64,000 nt of DNA from JAXMCI01 sp046349435 (lineage in GTDB: Bacteria; Pseudomonadota; Alphaproteobacteria; Dongiales; Dongiaceae): positions 1 to 64,000 of the forward strand of contig JAXMCI010000042.1 in the NCBI GenBank assembly GCA_046349435.1, read 5' to 3'. The position numbers and the translations under genes are program-made. Within the stretch, counting starts at the first letter, position 1. The number at the start of each line of letters is the position of its first letter. Shown piece after piece: positions 24,296 through 32,837 of this stretch. The notes beneath the pieces are model-generated. The model had not been told where the DNA came from and did no database searches. It saw nothing but the letters and a program-made list of their open reading frames with translations.

Positions 24296-25531
24296 TCATG
24301 CCGCCGCCGCGCGGTCGCGCGACAGGAAGGTCTTGAAGCTGCGCCAGACGTCGGACTTGTCGGTGATGCGCAGCGCCTGGAAGTTGGCGGCGGCGAGGCC
24401 GTGGAAGATGCCGAGCATGGAATCGCCGCCGCGATAGCCGCTGCTCGGCCGGATCTCGCCATAGCCGAACAGGGTGCAGGCCTTGCACAGCTCGCCCGCG
24501 AGCTTGAGCGTCGCCGGCTGGTCGCCCGGCATGTTGTCGCCGTCCGAGCAGTGGAAGGCATAGACGTTCCACAGCGCCGGGTGGTAGCGCTGCTCGATGA
24601 TCTCCAGCGCCTTGGCATAGCCCGAGGAGATCAGCGTGCCGCCCGACTCGCCCTTGTGGAAGAAGTCCTCCTCGCTGACCTCGCGGGCGACGGCGTCGTG
24701 CGCGATGAACACCAGCTCGACATGCTCGTAGCGGGTGCGCACGAACTGGTAGAGCAGGAAGAAGAAGCTGCGGGCCAGATACTTCTTCATGGTGTCCATC
24801 GAGCCCGAGGTGTCCATGATGCAGAGCACCACGGCGTTGGATTCCTCGTCGACGTCCTCGGTGCGCCGGCGGAAGCGCATGTCGCTCTGGTGGAAGGGGA
24901 AGCGGCGCGGCCCCGCCGGCGGGCCCTGCAGGGCGAGCGTCGCGCGCTCGTCCTGCGGCTCGGGCTCGCCCTCCAGCGCCGCGCCGAACGGCAGCCCATG
25001 CGCCAGCTTGCGCCGCAGCCGGGCGCGCGCCGTGCGGCGCTTGTCGAGCTGCACCCGGATGCCGACCTTGCGGTAGCCGAAGCGCTTGGTGGTGCTCTGG
25101 CTGATCGTCTCGCGCAGCGCCTTGCGCTCGAGGTCGGGCAGCGCCAGGTCCTCGAACATCAGGTCGACCAGCTCCTCGAGCGTGATGTCGGTCTCGTAGT
25201 AGTCGACCCCCGGGCGCTCGCCGGGCTGGCCGGGCTGCTGGCCCTGGCCCGGCTTGCCCTGGCCCATCTGCTGGCCCGGCTTGCTGTCGCCGTTGCCCTG
25301 GCCGACGCGCGGCGTGTTGTCGCCGTAGACGAAGCGGTACTCCTTGATGCCGCGCAGCGGCACCTTGATGATCTGGTCGCCGCTGCGCCCGATGATCGAC
25401 TGCTCGGCCAGGATGTCGGCGATGTTGTCGCGGATCGCCTCGCGCACCTTCTCGCGGTGGCGCTGCCGGTCGCCCGAGCTGCGGTCGGACTGCAGCGCGT
25501 CGGTCGAGGAGTAGGGCCGGAACACGGCCAT
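24296..25531 (-). CDS. yeaH: YeaH/YhbH family protein (DUF444, VWA-like)
   Basis: 411 aa, intact. N-terminal part: HREKVREAIRDNIADILAEQ and the basic GIKEYRFVYGDN region, then a Gly/Gln/Pro-rich linker (about 85-115). The C-terminal half carries a von Willebrand A-like MIDAS (VVLCIMDTSGSMDTMKKYLA). These proteins are encoded with PrkA kinase and SpoVR and probably work as their partner or substrate. It lies 19 bp downstream of prkA. Function is inferred from conserved linkage. Confidence 0.93.
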   Translation of the reverse strand: MAVFRPYSSTDALQSDRSSGDRQRHREKVREAIRDNIADILAEQSIIGRSGDQIIKVPLRGIKEYRFVYGDNTPRVGQGNGDSKPGQQMGQGKPGQGQQPGQPGERPGVDYYETDITLEELVDLMFEDLALPDLERKALRETISQSTTKRFGYRKVGIRVQLDKRRTARARLRRKLAHGLPFGAALEGEPEPQDERATLALQGPPAGPRRFPFHQSDMRFRRRTEDVDEESNAVVLCIMDTSGSMDTMKKYLARSFFFLLYQFVRTRYEHVELVFIAHDAVAREVSEEDFFHKGESGGTLISSGYAKALEIIEQRYHPALWNVYAFHCSDGDNMPGDQPATLKLAGELCKACTLFGYGEIRPSSGYRGGDSMLGIFHGLAAANFQALRITDKSDVWRSFKTFLSRDRAAAA

Positions 25532-25550
25532 CGGCGGGTCCCCCTTGCCG

Positions 25551-27482
25551 TCAGTCCTTCCACAGATGGTTGGCGGCGTACTTCAGGACCACCTCGGCCG
25601 AATGCTCGTTGTAGCCGCTGCGCATCATGCTCTGCAGCAGCGCCTCGTACTTCTTCTTCTGGTCCTCGTCGCGCGTCCGGTTCTTGGTGATGATCCGGCT
25701 GATGTCGCGCACCGAGCCCATCAGCTTCTTCTCGATCGCCTCCTTGAGCGGCTCGTAGCTGGCATAGGCGACGCGCTCGCCGCGGCGGCCGGCGGCCCAG
25801 AGATAGGCGATCACCTCCTGGCGGAAGCCGTCGGCCGAGCTGCCGATGATGGCGATCTGCTCCTCGATCGACTTGAGGAAGCCGAGGTCGGGGTTGAGCT
25901 CCTCGCGGGTGTTGCGGTCCTTGACCTTGGTCTTGTTGGCGTAGGCCTCGGCATGGTCGAGGTAGTTCTGGAACAGGGTCTCGGCCTGCTCCTCGTAGGC
26001 GTAGACGAAGGCCTTGGTGATCTCGCGCTCGAGGATCTCGAGATAGGCCTTGTGGATGGTGTCCTGGAGGAACTCGAGGTAGCGCTTGCGCGTGTCGTCG
26101 GGAAGGTCGGCCTCCTTCACCATCTTGATCAGCACCTCGCGGATGTGGATCGGGGTGATCCCTTCCGGATGGCGCGACAGGGCGGAATCGAGCGCCTTCA
26201 TGATGAAGCGCGGCGAGATGCCGCTCATGCCCTCGGACTTGGCGTCCTCGCGCAGCTCGTCGAGGTCGATCTTCTTGGCGTGGCCCTTCTCGACCACCTC
26301 CTCGCCGTTATAGAGCTTGAGCTTGGTCAGCGGGTCGCACTTGGCGGTCGGCTGCAGGCGGGTGAGGATGGCGAACATCGCCGCCACCTCGATCGAGTGC
26401 GGCGCGATGTGGGTGCGGAAGCCGGAGCGGCCGAAGATCTTGTGGTAGATCTTCGCCTCCTCGCAGAGCCTGAGGTTGTAGGGCACGCGGATCGCCACGA
26501 TGCGATCCATGATCGCCTCGTTGGTGTGGTCCGCCTTGAACTTGCGCCACTCCGCCTCGTTGGAGTGGGCGACGATCACCGTGTCGACGTAGATGGTGCC
26601 GTGGCGGCCGGGGGCCGGGACGAACTTCTCCTGCGTCGCGGTGATGATGGCGTGCAGGTACTCGGTCTCGTTCTTGAAGACCTCGATGAACTCGGTGACG
26701 CCGCGATTGCCGGCGTTGAAGGCGCCGTTGAGGTCGAGCGCGCGCGGGTCCCCCTCGGAATAGCGGTCGAGCTTGGAGATGTCCTCCGAGCCGATCAGCA
26801 CCGAGGTGTCCTGGTTGTTGGGATCGACCGGCGGCACCACGGCGATGCCGCGCCGCGCGGTGCGCGAGAAGGTCATGGTGGTGACCGGCATCTCCTCGTA
26901 GCGCCCGCCGAACTCGTTCTCCAGCCGCCAGCGGCAGACCGGGCAGAGCTCGCCCTCGATCTGGATGTCGAGCATCTTGTTGAACTCGCGCCGGAGGTGG
27001 CGCGGGATCAGGTGCAGCGGCTCCTCGCGGATCGGGCAGCCGTCGATGACGTAGATCGGCTCGGCCTCCTCCAGCCCCTCCTTGAGCCGCTCGGCCAGCG
27101 AGCTCTTGCCGGAGCCGACCGGGCCCATGAGGTAGAGCACCTGGCGGCTCTCCTCGCCCTTGAGCGCGGCGGCATGGAGGTAGTGGACGACCTTCTCCAG
27201 CACGTCCTCGATGCCGAAGAAGTCGTTCCTGAAGAACTCGTAGGTCTTGGGCGGCTCGCCGCCCCAGAGCTTGGCGGCCCGCGCCGCGTCGGCCTCGTCG
27301 GGCTGCGACTGGCCGGCCTTCATGATGATGTCGTAGAGGTGCGCGTGGGCCAGCTTGTAGAGACCCGGGTTCTCGCGCACCTTCTCGAGATAGCCCAGAA
27401 AATTACCCTGCCAGTGCTGCTGGCGACGGCTTGCGTGATCGCGGCCGATGAGCTCTGCGAAGAGATTCGTCTGCTCAGCCAT
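25551..27482 (-). CDS. prkA: PrkA family serine protein kinase
   Basis: 643 aa, intact, cytoplasmic. An AAA+ module has Walker A GPVGSGKSS (120-128). A zinc-like cluster of Cys/His residues around CPIREEPLHLIP and CPVCRWRL follows, then the PrkA C-terminal kinase-like region (QNYLDHAEAYANKTKV). It heads the prkA-yeaH-spoVR cluster, equivalent to E. coli yeaG-yeaH-ycgB, involved in stationary-phase and nutrient-stress adaptation. Expression is probably driven from the 423-bp region upstream. Confidence 0.95.
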   Translation of the reverse strand: MAEQTNLFAELIGRDHASRRQQHWQGNFLGYLEKVRENPGLYKLAHAHLYDIIMKAGQSQPDEADAARAAKLWGGEPPKTYEFFRNDFFGIEDVLEKVVHYLHAAALKGEESRQVLYLMGPVGSGKSSLAERLKEGLEEAEPIYVIDGCPIREEPLHLIPRHLRREFNKMLDIQIEGELCPVCRWRLENEFGGRYEEMPVTTMTFSRTARRGIAVVPPVDPNNQDTSVLIGSEDISKLDRYSEGDPRALDLNGAFNAGNRGVTEFIEVFKNETEYLHAIITATQEKFVPAPGRHGTIYVDTVIVAHSNEAEWRKFKADHTNEAIMDRIVAIRVPYNLRLCEEAKIYHKIFGRSGFRTHIAPHSIEVAAMFAILTRLQPTAKCDPLTKLKLYNGEEVVEKGHAKKIDLDELREDAKSEGMSGISPRFIMKALDSALSRHPEGITPIHIREVLIKMVKEADLPDDTRKRYLEFLQDTIHKAYLEILEREITKAFVYAYEEQAETLFQNYLDHAEAYANKTKVKDRNTREELNPDLGFLKSIEEQIAIIGSSADGFRQEVIAYLWAAGRRGERVAYASYEPLKEAIEKKLMGSVRDISRIITKNRTRDEDQKKKYEALLQSMMRSGYNEHSAEVVLKYAANHLWKD

Positions 27483-27905
27483 CCTGCGCTCTCCTGGGTG
27501 TCCGGTGCCGTCCGGCCGCCGGAGACCCGCGACACACCCACAACCGCAACTTCAATGCAGCGGGGCGGCGGCGAGTTGCCCGGCCGGATCGCGACGAGCG
27601 CCGGCATCGTTCGAGGGGAGGGATCGCAGGCGGAGGCTGCAGGGGGATCCGAGCGGGCCGCGTCGCTCTTGCTCGGCTGGCATGCGCCGCCGTTCGGCCA
27701 GTCGGTAGCGATTCACCCGCCGCATGGTCCATCCTGGAGCCCTTCGGGGTTTGTACGCTGCTGATTCTTATAGCCGATTCGGCGCCGCGGGTCACTCTTG
27801 CAGTGGCCCCGCCGGCCGGTGCGCGATTGTGGCGCAGCTTGCCTGAGAGGCGCGCCGCCTTGTGCCGCAGCCCGCCGCGGGAAAGATCGAGGTCGCGGCC
27901 GCTGC
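27483..27905. other. Intergenic region upstream of prkA
   Basis: 423 bp between the prkA start and the stop of the GntR regulator, both on the minus strand. No convincing ORF on either strand. The stretch around 27760-27780 (TGCTGATTCTTATAGCC) is locally AT-rich and may hold the prkA promoter, about 285 bp upstream of its start. This suggests a long 5' leader or a distal activator site, as expected for a sigma54-type or stress promoter, but no clear consensus was found. Confidence 0.4.
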
Positions 27906-28847
27906 TCAGGCGTCGACCGCCGTCCGGCGGCGCGGTGCCGCAGTCGGCGCGGCCGGCGCCGGCCGCGCCGTCGAGCGCATCAGGGTCTCCTTGGCGGAGG
28001 CGAGGTGGGCGCGGCAGGCAAGCTCGACGATGGCGCGGTTGCGGCCGAGCAGCGCGTCGATATAGGTCAGGTGCTCGCGGATCGCGACCTCGTTGCGCTG
28101 CCGCTCGTCGCGCTTGTTCCACTGATAGTGGTAGTGGAAGATCAGCGTGATGACGTCGTAGAAATCCTCGATGAAGCGGTTCGGCGCCGCCGCGTTGACC
28201 AGGCTGTGGAAGCGGCTGTCGAGGGCGGAGAAATCGTGGTAGCGGCTGTCGATCTCGCGCAGCAGCGCGACATGGTCCTGGCGCAGCGCGTCGAGCCGGG
28301 CCCATAGCGGCGAGCTCTCCGGCAACGCGGCGAAGGCGAGCGCCGAGCGCACCTCGAACATCTCGCGGATCTCGAAGAGCTCGAGCGCGAAGCCCGGCGT
28401 GAAGCCCTTGAACACCCAGCCGGCGCTGGGTCGCCTCTCGATCAGCCCGAAGCGCTGGAAGCGGTTGAGGAACTCGCGGATGCCGGTGGTCGCCACGCCG
28501 AACTGACGGGCCAGCTCGAGCTCGTTGATGCTGGTGCCGGGACTCGTATCGTCGCGCAGCATCCACTCCATGAAGCGTTTCTCGACCTGGGCGGAGAGCG
28601 ACACGGTCTCCGCCTCCGGGAAGCGCGGCACCGAAGCCTGCGGCCGGCGCACGATGCGCTGCCGCCCGCTGCCGGCCACCACCCCGCGCTCGCCCAGGCT
28701 GGCGAGGATCTTGCGCAGCGTGGTGCGGCTGACCCGCAGGCGCCGGCTGAGGCTGCTCTCGGAGGGCAGCGGCCCGCCCTCGGGCAGCTGGGCGACGAGA
28801 TCGAGCGCCTCGTTGAAGGCGCGCTTGAACACCGTGTCCGGTTTCAT
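27906..28847 (-). CDS. GntR/FCD regulator with two winged-helix domains
   Basis: 313 aa from ATG 28847. The first winged helix spans residues ~1-60 (GPLPSESSLSRRLRVSRTTL, ILASLGERGVV). The second spans ~85-150 (ELELARQFGVATTGIREFLN, IERRPSAGWVFKGF). An FCD-type helical effector domain follows (LELFEIREMFEVRSALAFAA, IDSRYHDFSALDSRFHSLV, NEVAIREHLTYIDALLGR). Most FCD regulators have a single winged helix, so the duplication is unusual. It is divergent from a sugar ABC importer operon and likely regulates it, with the FCD domain binding a sugar acid or polyol. Two palindromes lie in the shared promoter. Confidence 0.85.
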   Translation of the reverse strand: MKPDTVFKRAFNEALDLVAQLPEGGPLPSESSLSRRLRVSRTTLRKILASLGERGVVAGSGRQRIVRRPQASVPRFPEAETVSLSAQVEKRFMEWMLRDDTSPGTSINELELARQFGVATTGIREFLNRFQRFGLIERRPSAGWVFKGFTPGFALELFEIREMFEVRSALAFAALPESSPLWARLDALRQDHVALLREIDSRYHDFSALDSRFHSLVNAAAPNRFIEDFYDVITLIFHYHYQWNKRDERQRNEVAIREHLTYIDALLGRNRAIVELACRAHLASAKETLMRSTARPAPAAPTAAPRRRTAVDA

Positions 28848-28857
28848 TGGGCCATTT

Positions 28858-28919
28858 CCAGACAGATCTCCGGCGACTTTTAATCGATAAAAAACGAGTT
28901 GACCAGACCTCACATCTGG
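28858..28919. promoter_or_regulatory. Operator-like palindromes in the GntR/ABC divergent promoter
   Basis: CCAGACAGATCTCCGG (28858-28873) and CCAGACCTCACATCTGG (28903-28919) share the CCAGA..TCT arrangement and are spaced 45 bp start to start. The second is a clear inverted repeat of CCAGA and TCTGG with a 7-bp centre. They lie in a 100-bp AT-richer intergenic region and are natural targets for the adjacent GntR protein. Confidence 0.55.
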
Positions 28920-28947
28920 CTTTTGCCTATAAGAAGCAGAAATCAGG

Positions 28948-30009
28948 GTGGAACGCTTGACGGACGTGATGCGGGAGCAGCCGGAACCGCGTGCGGACGA
29001 GGCCGGCCGGGAATCCTCCGGGTCGGTCTCCGCGGTGGGAGTCGGCCTTCGGCTCCTCGGCATCGGGCCGCTGCTCATCCTCGCCCTGCTGGTGGCGGTG
29101 ATCGCCCTGGTCACGCCGAGCTTCCTGACGCCCGGCAACATCGCCAACATCGTGGCGCAGACCGCGGTGATCGCCATCGTCGCGGTCGGCCAGCACCTCG
29201 TCATCCTGACCCGGGGCATCGACCTCTCGGTCGGCGCCAACCTGGCGCTGGCAACGGTGATCGGCGGGCTGGTCTTCCGCCAGGTCGATTCCGCGCCCCT
29301 CGTCATCCCTGCGATGCTGGCGTCGGGTGCCCTGGTCGGCGCCGTCAACGGTCTCGGCTACGTGCTGGGGCGACTGCCGCATCCCTTCATCATCACGCTC
29401 GCCACCCTGATCATCTGCCGCGGCCTGGCCCTCGAGCTGGCCGTCGGCCACACCACGATGCGCGGCATGCCCGACGCGATCGCGGCCCTCGGCGGCACGT
29501 CCGTGCTCGGCGTGCCGGCCTGCTTTTTCGTCGTGCTCGGGGTCGGCGGGCTGGTGCTGCTGATGGCCAGGGCGATGGTCTGGGGGCGCTGGATCTACGC
29601 CGTCGGCGGCAACCCGCAGGCGGCGGTCGAGATGGGCATCCCGGTCCGCGGCGTTCTGGTCTCGACCTACGTGATCTCCGGCCTGTGCGCCGGCGTCGGC
29701 GCGGTGGTGCTGGCCGGCCGCACCGAGGCGGGCTCGCCGCTCTACGGCAACCTGCTGGAGCTCGACAGCATCGCCGCGGTGATCATCGGCGGCGCCAGCT
29801 TCCTCGGCGGGCGCGGCCATCTCGGCCATGCGCTGATCGGCGCGGTGATGATCGGCGTCATCCGCAACGCCCTCAACCTGCTCGGTGTCGACGTCTTCTT
29901 CCAGATGATCGCCATCGGCCTGATCATCCTGGTGGCGGTCGAGGGCGACGTGCTGCGCGGCCGGCTCGAGGCCCGCGCGCGGACGATGCAGGCGGCGCGC
30001 GCGCAATGA
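28948..30009 (+). CDS. Sugar ABC transporter permease (RbsC/BPD-type)
   Basis: 353 aa, with about 10 membrane helices in the pattern of monosaccharide permeases. Family signatures: PSFLTPGNIANIVAQTAVIA, AVGQHLVILTRGIDLSVGAN, YAVGGNPQAAVEMGIPVRG, GAVVLAGRTEAGSPLYGN and AAVIIGGASFLGGRGHLGHA. GTG 28948 is the first start; an ATG seven codons later is an alternative. It is the first gene of the operon and overlaps the ATPase start by 4 bp (ATGA). It works with the ATPase and periplasmic binding protein that follow. Confidence 0.92.
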   Translation: MERLTDVMREQPEPRADEAGRESSGSVSAVGVGLRLLGIGPLLILALLVAVIALVTPSFLTPGNIANIVAQTAVIAIVAVGQHLVILTRGIDLSVGANLALATVIGGLVFRQVDSAPLVIPAMLASGALVGAVNGLGYVLGRLPHPFIITLATLIICRGLALELAVGHTTMRGMPDAIAALGGTSVLGVPACFFVVLGVGGLVLLMARAMVWGRWIYAVGGNPQAAVEMGIPVRGVLVSTYVISGLCAGVGAVVLAGRTEAGSPLYGNLLELDSIAAVIIGGASFLGGRGHLGHALIGAVMIGVIRNALNLLGVDVFFQMIAIGLIILVAVEGDVLRGRLEARARTMQAARAQ

Positions 30010-30767
30010 GCGCGGCTTCGACTCCCGTGCTGGCCGTGCGCCACGCCGAGAAGCGCTTCGGCGCGGTGCACGCGCTGCAGGACGTCAGCCTCGAGGCGCG
30101 CGGCGGCGAGGTGCTGGCGCTGCTCGGCGACAACGGCGCCGGCAAGTCGACCCTGGTCAAGTGCATCAGCGGCGTGCACGCGCTCGATGCCGGCGAGATC
30201 CTGCTCGACGGCGCGGCGGTCCGGCTGCACTCGCCGGCGGCGGCGCGGCGCGCCGGCATCGAGACGGTCTACCAGGACCTCGCGCTGTTCGACAACCTGA
30301 CCCCGGCGCAGAACTTCTATTGCGGCCGCGAGATCGCCTTTCCCGCCTGGCTGCCGCGCGGCCTGCGCCTGCTGCGCGCCGGCGCCATGGAGCGCGAGGC
30401 GGCGGCGGTGATCGACCGGCTCAAGGTTCGCCTGCCGCGGCAGGACGCGCCGGTCGCGCTGATGTCGGGCGGCCAGCGGCAGGCGATCGCGGTGGCGCGG
30501 GCCACGGTCTTCGCCGGCCGGGTGGTGATGCTGGACGAGCCGACCGCGGCGCTGGGGCTGCGCGAGTCGCGCAAGGTCCTCGACCTGATCGCCCGGCTCC
30601 GCGCCGAGGGCAACGCGGTGATCCTGATCACCCACAACATGGAGCATGTCGTCGAGCTCGCCGATCGGGCGGTGGTGCTCCGCCAGGGCCGCAAGGTCGG
30701 CGAGCTGGTGCCGGACCGGGCCAGCCGGCAGGAGCTGGTCTCGCTGATCGTCGGCGCCGAGGCATAG
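30006..30767 (+). CDS. Sugar ABC transporter ATP-binding protein (single domain)
   Basis: 253 aa. Walker A GDNGAGKSTL (about 43-52), Q-loop VYQDLALFDN, signature MSGGQRQ (about 154-160), Walker B VVMLDEP and H-loop ITHNMEHV are all present. It is a single-domain ATPase, like FrcA-type, rather than the double-domain RbsA type, so two copies should dimerise. It starts within the permease stop codon (ATGA), implying coupled translation. Confidence 0.92.
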   Translation: MSAASTPVLAVRHAEKRFGAVHALQDVSLEARGGEVLALLGDNGAGKSTLVKCISGVHALDAGEILLDGAAVRLHSPAAARRAGIETVYQDLALFDNLTPAQNFYCGREIAFPAWLPRGLRLLRAGAMEREAAAVIDRLKVRLPRQDAPVALMSGGQRQAIAVARATVFAGRVVMLDEPTAALGLRESRKVLDLIARLRAEGNAVILITHNMEHVVELADRAVVLRQGRKVGELVPDRASRQELVSLIVGAEA

Positions 30768-30803
30768 CGGAATTCGCCGCCGGGAAGGGCGGCGATGACA
30801 AGG

Positions 30804-30826
30804 GATCGCCTCGTGCCGAGGCGATC
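30804..30826 (+). promoter_or_regulatory. Intercistronic hairpin before the binding-protein gene
   Basis: GATCGCCTC and GAGGCGATC form a perfect 9-bp stem with a 5-nt loop, located 18 bp before the binding-protein ATG. A GGAGGGAGGAAAC ribosome binding site follows. Such elements in ABC operons often protect the downstream mRNA and allow higher expression of the binding protein. Just upstream, GGCGATGACAAG at 30791-30802 matches part of the dispersed repeat seen at 24251. Confidence 0.5.
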
Positions 30827-30844
30827 GACGGAGGGAGGAAACGG

Positions 30845-31759
30845 ATGACATTGCGACGATTGCTGGCCGGGCTGGCGTTGGCAGCCGCGGCCGCCGGGGC
30901 CGCGCAGGCCGACGACAGCGTCAAGATCGGCTTCATCACCAAGTTCCCGGTGCCGTTCTTCGCCACCATGGAGAACGCCGCCAAGGCCTATGCCGCGGCG
31001 CATCCCGGCGTCGAGATCATCTTCGGCCAGGGTACCTCGGCCACCGACATCGAGGGGCAGATCGCGCTCATCGAATCGATGGTCACCAAGGGGGTGAAGG
31101 GCATCGCGGTGACGCCGGTCGACCCGACCGTCGCCCCGGCGCTCGACAAGGCGATCGCGGCCGGGGTCAAGGTCGTGCTGCTCGACAACAACATTCCCGA
31201 CTGGAAGGGGCGCACGGCGCTGGCGACGACCAACAACTACAATGCCGGCAAGATCGCCGGGCAGTATCTCAGGACCGTGCTGAAGAACGGCGACACGCTC
31301 GGCATCCTCGAGGGCGTGCCCGGCGTGCCGTCGCTCGACGACCGGGTCAAGGGCATGCTCGAGGGGCTGCAGGGCGTCGAGGTCACGATCGTCGGCCGCG
31401 GCGCCACCAACTGCACCGAGGAGCTCGGCATCAACGTCGCCGAGGACCTGCTGACCAAGAACCCTGAGCTGAAGGCGATCTACGCCGCCTGCGGCCCGCC
31501 TGCCGCCGGCGCCGCCCAGGCGATCAAGAACGCCCACATCGCCGGCGACCGCATCGTCCTGGTCGGGTTCGACTTCTGCTGCGGCGAGAAGGAGGCCATC
31601 GCGGCCGGCATCGAGGACGCGTCGGTGGCCCAGTTCCCCGCCAAGATGGCGGAGCTCGGCGTCGATGCGCTGGTCAAGTCGCTGCGCGGCGAGGCGGTCG
31701 AGTCGCTGATCGACTCGGGCGCCGCCTTGGTCACCAGGGAAAACATGGATAAGTTCTGA
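30845..31759 (+). CDS. Periplasmic sugar-binding protein (ribose-binding type)
   Basis: 304 aa with signal peptide (LLAGLALAAAAAGAAQADDS, cleavage near 22-23). The mature protein matches the type I periplasmic binding fold: KIGFITKFPVPFFATMENAA, GVKGIAVTPVDPTVAPALDK, VVLLDNNIPDW, GILEGVPGVPSLDDRVKGM and VLVGFDFCCG. The ligand is probably a monosaccharide or sugar alcohol. A paired FCCG and CGPP cysteine pattern is slightly unusual for the family. It is expressed with the permease and ATPase, and the two dehydrogenases downstream suggest the ligand is oxidised after uptake. Confidence 0.9.
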   Translation: MTLRRLLAGLALAAAAAGAAQADDSVKIGFITKFPVPFFATMENAAKAYAAAHPGVEIIFGQGTSATDIEGQIALIESMVTKGVKGIAVTPVDPTVAPALDKAIAAGVKVVLLDNNIPDWKGRTALATTNNYNAGKIAGQYLRTVLKNGDTLGILEGVPGVPSLDDRVKGMLEGLQGVEVTIVGRGATNCTEELGINVAEDLLTKNPELKAIYAACGPPAAGAAQAIKNAHIAGDRIVLVGFDFCCGEKEAIAAGIEDASVAQFPAKMAELGVDALVKSLRGEAVESLIDSGAALVTRENMDKF

Positions 31760-31765
31760 GCAGCA

Positions 31766-31796
31766 GCCCGGGGGCCGGCGCCGCCGGCCTCCGGGC
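31766..31796 (+). terminator. GC-rich hairpin after the binding-protein gene
   Basis: Bases 31766-31779 pair with 31783-31796 over 14 positions with one G-T pair and a 3-nt loop. There is no T-run, so it is better seen as a partial terminator or mRNA-stabilising structure, separating transporter genes from the dehydrogenase genes. Confidence 0.5.
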
Positions 31797-31823
31797 ACCC
31801 TCCACGGATCGGCAGGTCGCGAC

Positions 31824-32837
31824 GTGCAGATCGAACACCGTATCGAAGCCCTGGTCTGCGCCGAGCCGGGCCGGCTGCGGATCGAGCAGCGCAGCGTGGC
31901 GCGGCCGGCGGCCGGGCAGGCGCTGGTCCGGCCGCGCCGGGTCGGCATCTGCGGCACCGACTATCACATCTACGAGGGCAAGCACCCCTTCCTGAAGTAC
32001 CCCCGGGTGCCGGGCCACGAGCTCGCCGTCGAGGTCGTCGAGGCGCCGGAGGGCTCGGCCCTCGCCGCCGGCGAGCTCTGCGTCGTCAACCCCTATCTGG
32101 CCTGCGGCGGCTGCGTCGCCTGCCGGGCCGGCAAGCCCAATTGCTGCGCGGCGATCTCGGTGCTGGGCGTGCACCAGGATGGCGGCCTGGCCGGGCTGCT
32201 GGCGGTGCCGGCCGGCAGCCTGATCCGCGCGCCGGGACTGACCGCAGACCAGTGCGCCGCCGCCGAGTTCCTGTCGATCGGCGCCCATGCGGTGCGCCGC
32301 GGCGCGGTGACCGGCCGCGACCGGGTGCTGATCGCCGGCGCCGGCCCGATCGGGCTCGGCGTCGCCCTGTTCGCGAAGCTCGCCGGGGCCGAGGTCGTGG
32401 TGCTCGACCGTGCGGCCGAGCGCGCCGAGGCGGCGCGCGCCATCCTCGGCGTCGCGGCGCTGCCGGCCGACGGCGCCGAGGCGGCGGCCCTCGGCGAATC
32501 CTTCGACATCGTCTTCGACGCGACCGGCAGCCAGGCGTCCATGGAGAAGGGCTTCGGCTTCGTCGCCCATGGCGGGCGCTACGTCCTGGTCAGCGTGGTC
32601 AAGGGCCCGATCACCTTCTCCGATCCGGACTTCCATCGCCGCGAGATGACCCTCTACGGCAGCCGCAACGCCACCGCGGAGGATTTCGAGCGGGTGATCG
32701 CGGCGATCCGCGGCGGCGCGGTGCCGCTCGACCGGCTGATCACCCACCGCACCACGCTCGGCGGCGCGGTGCACGACATCCCGCGCTGGGCGCAGGAGAA
32801 ATCCGGCCTGATCAAGGCGCTCGTCGAAATTGGCTGA
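31824..32837 (+). CDS. Zinc-dependent MDR alcohol dehydrogenase (hexonate/polyol type)
   Basis: 337 aa. Catalytic zinc ligands in ICGTDYHIYEG (C43) and PGHE (H65/E66); structural zinc cysteines C94, C97, C100 and C108; nucleotide-binding turn IAGAGPIGLG. The closest remembered relatives are L-gulonate 5-dehydrogenase (RspB), L-galactonate dehydrogenase (LgoD) and sorbitol-type enzymes. A partner polyol/uronate reductase is encoded downstream with an 8-bp overlap. The pair could convert an imported hexonate such as L-gulonate to fructuronate and then D-mannonate; substrate assignment is inference. Confidence 0.8.
   Translation: MQIEHRIEALVCAEPGRLRIEQRSVARPAAGQALVRPRRVGICGTDYHIYEGKHPFLKYPRVPGHELAVEVVEAPEGSALAAGELCVVNPYLACGGCVACRAGKPNCCAAISVLGVHQDGGLAGLLAVPAGSLIRAPGLTADQCAAAEFLSIGAHAVRRGAVTGRDRVLIAGAGPIGLGVALFAKLAGAEVVVLDRAAERAEAARAILGVAALPADGAEAAALGESFDIVFDATGSQASMEKGFGFVAHGGRYVLVSVVKGPITFSDPDFHRREMTLYGSRNATAEDFERVIAAIRGGAVPLDRLITHRTTLGGAVHDIPRWAQEKSGLIKALVEIG

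Noticed and set aside
25545..27764. 739-aa plus-strand ORF opposite prkA
   Set aside because: Antisense shadow of a fully conserved kinase gene.
28899..28933. TTGACC and TATAAG as a promoter for the sugar importer
   Set aside because: The 23-bp spacing is too long for a standard sigma70 promoter; only the palindromes were kept.
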